From IMG/VR virus record IMGVR_UViG_3300021956_000008, positions 1 through 33,755 of that record: a stretch of 33,755 nt of DNA. One strand, written 5' to 3'. Within the stretch, counting starts at the first letter, position 1, and the number at the start of each line of letters is the position of its first letter. Origin of the DNA: a virus. The position numbers were made by a program, and so were the translations under genes. The notes under the pieces are model-generated. The model did not search any database. It was not told the DNA's origin and worked only from the letters and a program-made list of their open reading frames with translations. This document shows, in pieces, positions 30,115 through 33,755 of this stretch.

Positions 30115-30465
30115 TTATTGCGTTTTAAATTTACCTAACTCTTCATCGCTTCCGTCTTTATGTTCAAAAATAAATGTGTAGTAAGTTACACACTTTTCGC
30201 AACTGTACAAATCTGTAACATCAATTGTTTCCTGTGGTTTTTTTAATGTAATGGTTGTTAAGTAAACTCCATCTTCAAGAACTAATAAATTTTTACCTTG
30301 CGTTGTGTCGCAGTTGTATGTGATATTTAATTTTCGTGTGTACGTTTGGTTTGTGTTCCAAAACGTGTACCAATTGTTAAGCATTAATGTATTACTACTT
30401 ACTTTACTTGTTGACTTTTGGCAGCTAATAAAAGCTAATGCTGCTATTAATAATATTTTTTTCAT
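30115..30465 (-). CDS. Phage lipoprotein between the terminase genes (116 aa)
   Basis: MKKILLIAALAFISCQK is a clear type II signal peptide with lipobox FISC (Cys15). The mature roughly 100-aa part is beta-rich and includes a CEKC pair (LYSCEKCVTYY). A lipoprotein inserted between the terminase subunits is not needed for packaging. Superinfection exclusion or envelope modification (compare T5 Llp) is a reasonable guess. It abuts the terminase ATG and starts 10 nt after the small terminase stop. Confidence 0.75.
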   Translation of the reverse strand: MKKILLIAALAFISCQKSTSKVSSNTLMLNNWYTFWNTNQTYTRKLNITYNCDTTQGKNLLVLEDGVYLTTITLKKPQETIDVTDLYSCEKCVTYYTFIFEHKDGSDEELGKFKTQ

Positions 30466-30475
30466 TGTTTATTTT

Positions 30476-30898
30476 TTAATCATTTGGGAATAAAGGCTGC
30501 TCAACTATTTCGGTTTGTGTTTTCTCTACAAGGTTATTTAATCGCTGTGTTATTGATGGGTTATATATACCAGCCATGCCACCGCCTATTTGGTCGTTTC
30601 TTATTTCAAGCCTTATATGAGAGCAGATAGGGCAAAAATCAGCATAAGCATTATCTGTGTTCTTAAAATAATGGTCTAAGGTTATTCCATTTTCCCAGCC
30701 AAAAATATAAAAACCATCTAATGTTAATGGTCGTTCCTTTTCTCTAATAACCATTTTACCCATACCGCCTACCCAGTCTTTAAATGTTATTGGGTTGTTC
30801 TTTGTTTTCGTTTTGTACTTCATGAACAGCTCCATCATTTCCTGTGGTGTCTGTATTTTTTTCGGTCTGCCTATTGGCTTTGTTTTTGTCTTTGCCAT
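30476..30898 (-). CDS. Terminase small subunit (140 aa)
   Basis: The ATG at 30898 (AKTKTKPIGRPKKIQTP) is preferred to the in-frame ATG at 30913. The protein has a GRPKK basic start, MMELFMKYK, FKDWVGG, REKERPLTLDGFYIFGW and NDQIGGGMAGIYNPSITQRL. This layout is typical of the small terminase of Bacteroidota phages, where the N-terminal helical part recognises DNA. Its first 119 nt overlap the end of the upstream gene in another frame. Confidence 0.75.
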   Translation of the reverse strand: MAKTKTKPIGRPKKIQTPQEMMELFMKYKTKTKNNPITFKDWVGGMGKMVIREKERPLTLDGFYIFGWENGITLDHYFKNTDNAYADFCPICSHIRLEIRNDQIGGGMAGIYNPSITQRLNNLVEKTQTEIVEQPLFPND

Positions 30899-31088
30899 AA
30901 TTTTCAAATACAAATATGATTAATGTTTTTATACAATCGTTGCATGAGTATACTGTAAAGTATCTTTGTGGGTCAATTTCTTTTGCAAGTCTTTGATATT
31001 CCTTTGCTTCATAACCGCTAAGATAAACATCTATTTTCAGCTTAGAACGTTGATATTGAAACTGACGCTCGATTAAAAAAGGTATCAT
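30780..31088 (-). CDS. Hypothetical protein overlapping the small terminase gene (102 aa)
   Basis: A 102-aa protein. The N-terminal 60 residues are basic and aromatic with a YSCNDCIKTLIIFVF segment (CxxC). The C-terminal 40 residues are polar and low-complexity (KANRQTEKNTDTTGNDG...) and are encoded in the 119-nt overlap with the small terminase frame, as in overprinting. It begins in the stop codon of the sigma-like gene (4-nt overlap), which supports it being real. Function unknown. Confidence 0.55.
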   Translation of the reverse strand: MIPFLIERQFQYQRSKLKIDVYLSGYEAKEYQRLAKEIDPQRYFTVYSCNDCIKTLIIFVFENYGKDKNKANRQTEKNTDTTGNDGAVHEVQNENKEQPNNI

Positions 31089-31498
31089 AAGTAATGTTTT
31101 AATTTATTTCTTATTCTGGTCATTGTGTTGAAAATAGTTGATTTTGGAATAGTTGTGTAATTGCTTACTTTCCCATAACTTCCAAAATGCAAATATAGTT
31201 CTAAAATTTCACTTTCAAACCATGTTAGGCACTTTGTATCTATTTTTGTTTTAAAATCAAAATTTACTGCCTTTCCGTCGCATTTATCAATATCTTCATA
31301 AGTTACTTGCTTTTTACTTTTGTTAAAAATACTTTTTACAACATAACTTTTTAAATCTTTTATATTTTCAAAGTAACTTTCATCTTTTGTTAGAAGTTCG
31401 GTAAATACATCTTGTTTACAATCTTCGCCGTTAAAACATCGAGTAACTACGGCAGCTACTTCTGTTGAGTTGTAAATATCTAACAATTCTTTATTCAT
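31085..31498 (-). CDS. Sigma factor-like regulator (137 aa), first gene of the late operon
   Basis: A 137-aa protein laid out like a small ECF-type sigma factor: QDVFTELLTKDESYFENIKD then LKSYVVKSIFNKSKKQ (about 45-65, region-2-like) and a C-terminal segment LELYLHFGSYGKVSNYTTIP then KSTIFNTMTRIRNKLKHYL (about 99-137), which looks like region 4 with a helix-turn-helix. It is first in the late operon, directly after a promoter-like sequence and the iteron-like region, so late-gene activation is a natural role. The sequence is divergent and the call is by pattern. Confidence 0.5.
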   Translation of the reverse strand: MNKELLDIYNSTEVAAVVTRCFNGEDCKQDVFTELLTKDESYFENIKDLKSYVVKSIFNKSKKQVTYEDIDKCDGKAVNFDFKTKIDTKCLTWFESEILELYLHFGSYGKVSNYTTIPKSTIFNTMTRIRNKLKHYL

Positions 31499-31506
31499 TC
31501 ACTTTG

Positions 31507-31540
31507 CAAATCTATAATAAATTATTTTTATAATTCCAAA
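31507..31540 (-). promoter_or_regulatory. Late promoter, Bacteroidota type
   Basis: On the minus strand TTTG (31537-31540) and TAGATTTG (31507-31514) are separated by 22 nt, slightly more than usual. Transcription would begin near 31500, giving a leaderless or very short 5' end before the ATG at 31498. It drives the late operon. Confidence 0.5.
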
Positions 31541-31568
31541 TTTATTTTAATTTATTGATAATCAAATA

Positions 31569-31790
31569 TTTACGATGATATACGGTATAAATACGATACT
31601 TTTACGATTATAATTTATTGATATTCATATATTTACGATGTTTACGATGTTTTTCTACAAAGTGCATATTCTTTTTTTTTCTTAAATATATATTATTAAA
31701 ATATATACTTATAGAAATACGTCGTAAATATCGTAAACGCTTTACTACATTGAGTTTCATTATCGTAAATTTATCGTAAACTATCGTAAA
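31569..31790. repeat. Iteron-like repeat region (TTTACGAT / ATCGTAAA), candidate origin or regulator-binding array
   Basis: Forward copies of TTTACGAT are at 31569, 31601, 31632 and 31641, with a weaker AATACGAT at 31590. Inverted copies ATCGTAAA are at 31730, 31762, 31773 and 31783, with GTCGTAAA at 31721. Some copies are 9-11 bp apart. The two groups point toward each other around an AT-rich core (about 31650-31720) with a T-run and TATATATT-like sequence. This arrangement is typical of replication origins, and the DnaA-domain protein is a candidate binder. Binding by a late regulator is the alternative. No gene is supported in 31499-31818. Confidence 0.6.
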
Positions 31791-31796
31791 AGTCAT

Positions 31797-31820
31797 AAAA
31801 AAAACGGCATTTAGCCGTTT
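31797..31820 (-). terminator. Intrinsic terminator of the replication operon
   Basis: On the minus strand AAACGGC (31814-31820), loop TAAAT, GCCGTTT (31802-31808) is followed by more T residues to 31797. The left arm overlaps the stop codon of the primase-helicase gene. It separates replication transcripts from the iteron region and late promoter. Confidence 0.85.
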
Positions 31821-33755
31821 AAGTTTTAAAAAATTCACCTTGTTTTAATTTGGAAAAGTATCGTTTGAAATCTTTTTTTGCCGTCCAATATTCAAACTTT
31901 CTTTTATTTAGATGTAATTTTTCGCAAATAGTAGCTGCATCCTTTGAAGTAAATTGCTCAGGTAAAGTTTCATAAAGTAATTTATAATCACCTGTTAAAC
32001 CTGTTTCAATTTCTCCATTTAACTGGCTTATTATTTTAATAGTCGAATTAGCATAGTATCTATAAACATCATAAGCATATTGTACTATTTCAGCTGTTAT
32101 TTGTGGCGTTTCAGGATTGTGTAGTATTGCTATTATTTGACAAAGTCTTGGAAAATACGCAGTCATCTTAGCTTCAGTACCTATAATATATTGTTCTACT
32201 TTATTTAAAATTCTATCATTTGCAGCGTTCAAATTTTCTTTATAATATTTTCTATATAACTCTTTGGCATCAAATGTGATATGGATATTTGTTTGCATTA
32301 AATGTGAGTTGTATTCATAACCAGCATTAAACAAATATCTAACAATATCACTCCAATCTTGGCACATCTCACGTCCTTTGCTGAATGGGTCAATATCGGT
32401 ATTCAATTCAATATAATCACTTTCAACCATTAAGAACCTGGATGCAAAACCACTACTCAATTTATCTTCAGTAAATATGTTTTTAAGTCGGCTCGGTTGT
32501 GTACCCATTAATAAGTTTAGATTAAGATTTGCCACTACACGTTCCTTAGTTTCATCTGCTCTAATTTGAGTGGTCCTACCACCACTAAATGCCTGTGTGA
32601 AAAAACTAATAGCATCGTTATTGCTTTTGAAACTACCAGCGTTTAGGATTGTTTCAGCTTCATCCTGGTAAACGCCAATACCATTAGGTTGTACCATAGA
32701 TTTTGAAATATATCCTTCAGTTGTTCCATCTACTGCAATAGGAATAAAACGGCTTGGGCGTTTCTTTTCAAATGATTGTTTATTATGTTTAGCTTCCATT
32801 TGAGCCACTTGCCAGGCTTTTAAGTCTGCATCAAATTGTTTGTCGAAGTGGCTTTGTATTTCTTTTAAAGGTGTTTCGCACATCACTTTAAATGCTGGAG
32901 TTTTACCAACGCTCACAGGTGCAATAAGCAAAGCGAATAGAATATTTTTGCCGTCGCCGTTAAATTCGCTCACATATCTACTGCCAGCCAAAGCTGAGAC
33001 GGTCCACAATCCTGCTGTTGCAACAAATGATGGGCAAAGACTTCGAGCTTCACAAACTTCTAAAATTGAGTTAGCAATAGGACCAGGAAATATATGTAAA
33101 GGAAATTCAGGTAATTTAGGTAATACAAGTTCTAAGTTAGTAGTAATATCAACTGCTATTTGTTTATTATTAAATGTAGCTGTGTTAAATTTATTACTGC
33201 GATATGCTGAGCGAATAGATGCGTTAAACTCACGCTCAGTATAACCACCACCAAAATTAATTTCAAACTTAATTAATGAACGTGCAACACTTTCATCAAT
33301 GCCAAATCTACAACAAGCTGAAGCTAATTTGAAAACAAAAAGATTGCGATTTCCATTTGTAAAATAATCATTACGTTTAGCCAACCATTTTTTTATGAGT
33401 TCAAAAGTTTCATCGGTACTTTTTATTTCGGTTGAACCTGTGATTATTGTTTCCTTTATTTGAGCAAATGCTGTGGCGTTTTCGTTGATATAAATATTAG
33501 GGTCATAACTTTCAAAACACGCCCTACTTTCATTTGAGCCACTACTATCTAAGTCGGTAAATATATCTTGTAAAGCTGCGTAGTGTAAACGATGTTTTGA
33601 GCCATCTTTAACTTTGGCAAGTGCCTTAATACCTGTACCACTTGGCGAAATCCAACAAGCATAAATAAAAGAATGTTGGATAATATCTTCAATCTTGCTG
33701 CCTAAGTCTTTAACCTTATCAAAATCTAAAACTATAAGATTGCTATGCTCTAATA
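31819..33755 (-). CDS. Primase-helicase (BT4734/VirE-N + DUF3987), main part; continues at 326..1
   Basis: With the part at 1-326 this gives a 711-aa protein; 33629-33755 is the redundant copy. The frame is open without a stop across 33384, where a TTG could be mistaken for a start. Layout: primase-like N-terminal domain (1-150); a PriCT-like helical region (about 180-255, with GNRNLFVFKLASACCRFGI and a closing EREFNASIRSAY); then a DUF3987 ATPase with Walker A-like PVSVGKT (about 346-352) and DEAE (431-434). It probably primes and unwinds DNA for phage replication. The stop codon overlaps a strong terminator. Confidence 0.85.
   Translation of the reverse strand, partial: LEHSNLIVLDFDKVKDLGSKIEDIIQHSFIYACWISPSGTGIKALAKVKDGSKHRLHYAALQDIFTDLDSSGSNESRACFESYDPNIYINENATAFAQIKETIITGSTEIKSTDETFELIKKWLAKRNDYFTNGNRNLFVFKLASACCRFGIDESVARSLIKFEINFGGGYTEREFNASIRSAYRSNKFNTATFNNKQIAVDITTNLELVLPKLPEFPLHIFPGPIANSILEVCEARSLCPSFVATAGLWTVSALAGSRYVSEFNGDGKNILFALLIAPVSVGKTPAFKVMCETPLKEIQSHFDKQFDADLKAWQVAQMEAKHNKQSFEKKRPSRFIPIAVDGTTEGYISKSMVQPNGIGVYQDEAETILNAGSFKSNNDAISFFTQAFSGGRTTQIRADETKERVVANLNLNLLMGTQPSRLKNIFTEDKLSSGFASRFLMVESDYIELNTDIDPFSKGREMCQDWSDIVRYLFNAGYEYNSHLMQTNIHITFDAKELYRKYYKENLNAANDRILNKVEQYIIGTEAKMTAYFPRLCQIIAILHNPETPQITAEIVQYAYDVYRYYANSTIKIISQLNGEIETGLTGDYKLLYETLPEQFTSKDAATICEKLHLNKRKFEYWTAKKDFKRYFSKLKQGEFFKT
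33629..33755. repeat. Terminal direct repeat, right copy
   Basis: Identical to 1-127; see that entry. It should be removed once when the circle is closed. Confidence 0.95.

Noticed and set aside
31608-31838. Minus-strand 76-codon frame over the iteron region
   Set aside because: Its repeated residues come from the TTTACGAT repeats and it would start inside the primase-helicase gene; better explained as a repeat region.
1-33755. tRNA genes
   Set aside because: No cloverleaf with a GTTCRA-type T-loop and CCA-adjacent stem was noticed by eye in the intergenic regions; a tRNAscan run would be decisive.

Overview
The window reads as one complete, circularly assembled genome of a tailed dsDNA phage infecting a member of the Bacteroidota. 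The first 127 bases are repeated exactly at the end (1-127 = 33629-33755), so the unique circle is 33,628 bp and a primase-helicase gene runs across the join. The host inference rests on AT-rich DNA, A-rich leaders without Shine-Dalgarno sequences, promoter-like TTTG...TAnnTTTG elements, and structural proteins of types familiar from Bacteroidota phages. The order terminase, tape measure, HK97-type capsid suggests siphovirus morphology. No integrase, excisionase or CI-like repressor was recognised.

There are three transcription units. (1) A leftward replication operon (1939 down through 1 and on to 31819): small ORF, VRR-NUC nuclease, stand-alone DnaA domain-IV protein, small ORF, then a 711-aa BT4734/VirE-N + DUF3987 primase-helicase. 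This last gene is preceded by an unusual leader with two hairpins whose 7-nt loops are perfectly complementary, the second enclosed in a terminator-like stem. (2) A rightward early unit (2082-11063): small ORFs, a gene-cassette array, a SNF2 helicase-DNA methyltransferase fusion, a RecT-like annealing protein with its partner, and an SSB-like protein. Four of its genes carry a shared TTAAACCAAA box just before the start codon. (3) A leftward late operon of about 20 kb (31498 to 11086): sigma-like regulator, small terminase, lipoprotein, large terminase, tail genes, tape measure, prohead protease, scaffold, capsid, tail tube, portal, adaptors, a signal-peptide-bearing fibre, two holin-like proteins, a probable unimolecular spanin, a small protein and a GH24 lysozyme. 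Between units 1 and 3 lies a 250-bp iteron-like region with five TTTACGAT and five inverted ATCGTAAA copies around an AT-rich core.

The most remarkable region is 2469-5400. Unrelated genes, all on the + strand, are separated by 99-143 nt imperfect palindromes built like integron attC sites (R''-spacer-L''-variable-L'-R', with a G^TT junction). Each cassette's first bases are the reverse complement of that cassette's own 3' R'' box rather than of the neighbouring one, as expected if every cassette entered as a circle: GTTAGCTGCC/GGCAGGTAAC, GTTATAGGC/GCCTATAAC, GTTGGTAGCC/GGCTACCAAC, GTTATGGGA/TCCCATAAC. The cassettes encode small conserved hypotheticals, a lipoprotein, a membrane-anchored protein and a Cys-rich acidic protein. 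No integron integrase is present, so this looks like a cassette array (CALIN-like) carried by a phage.
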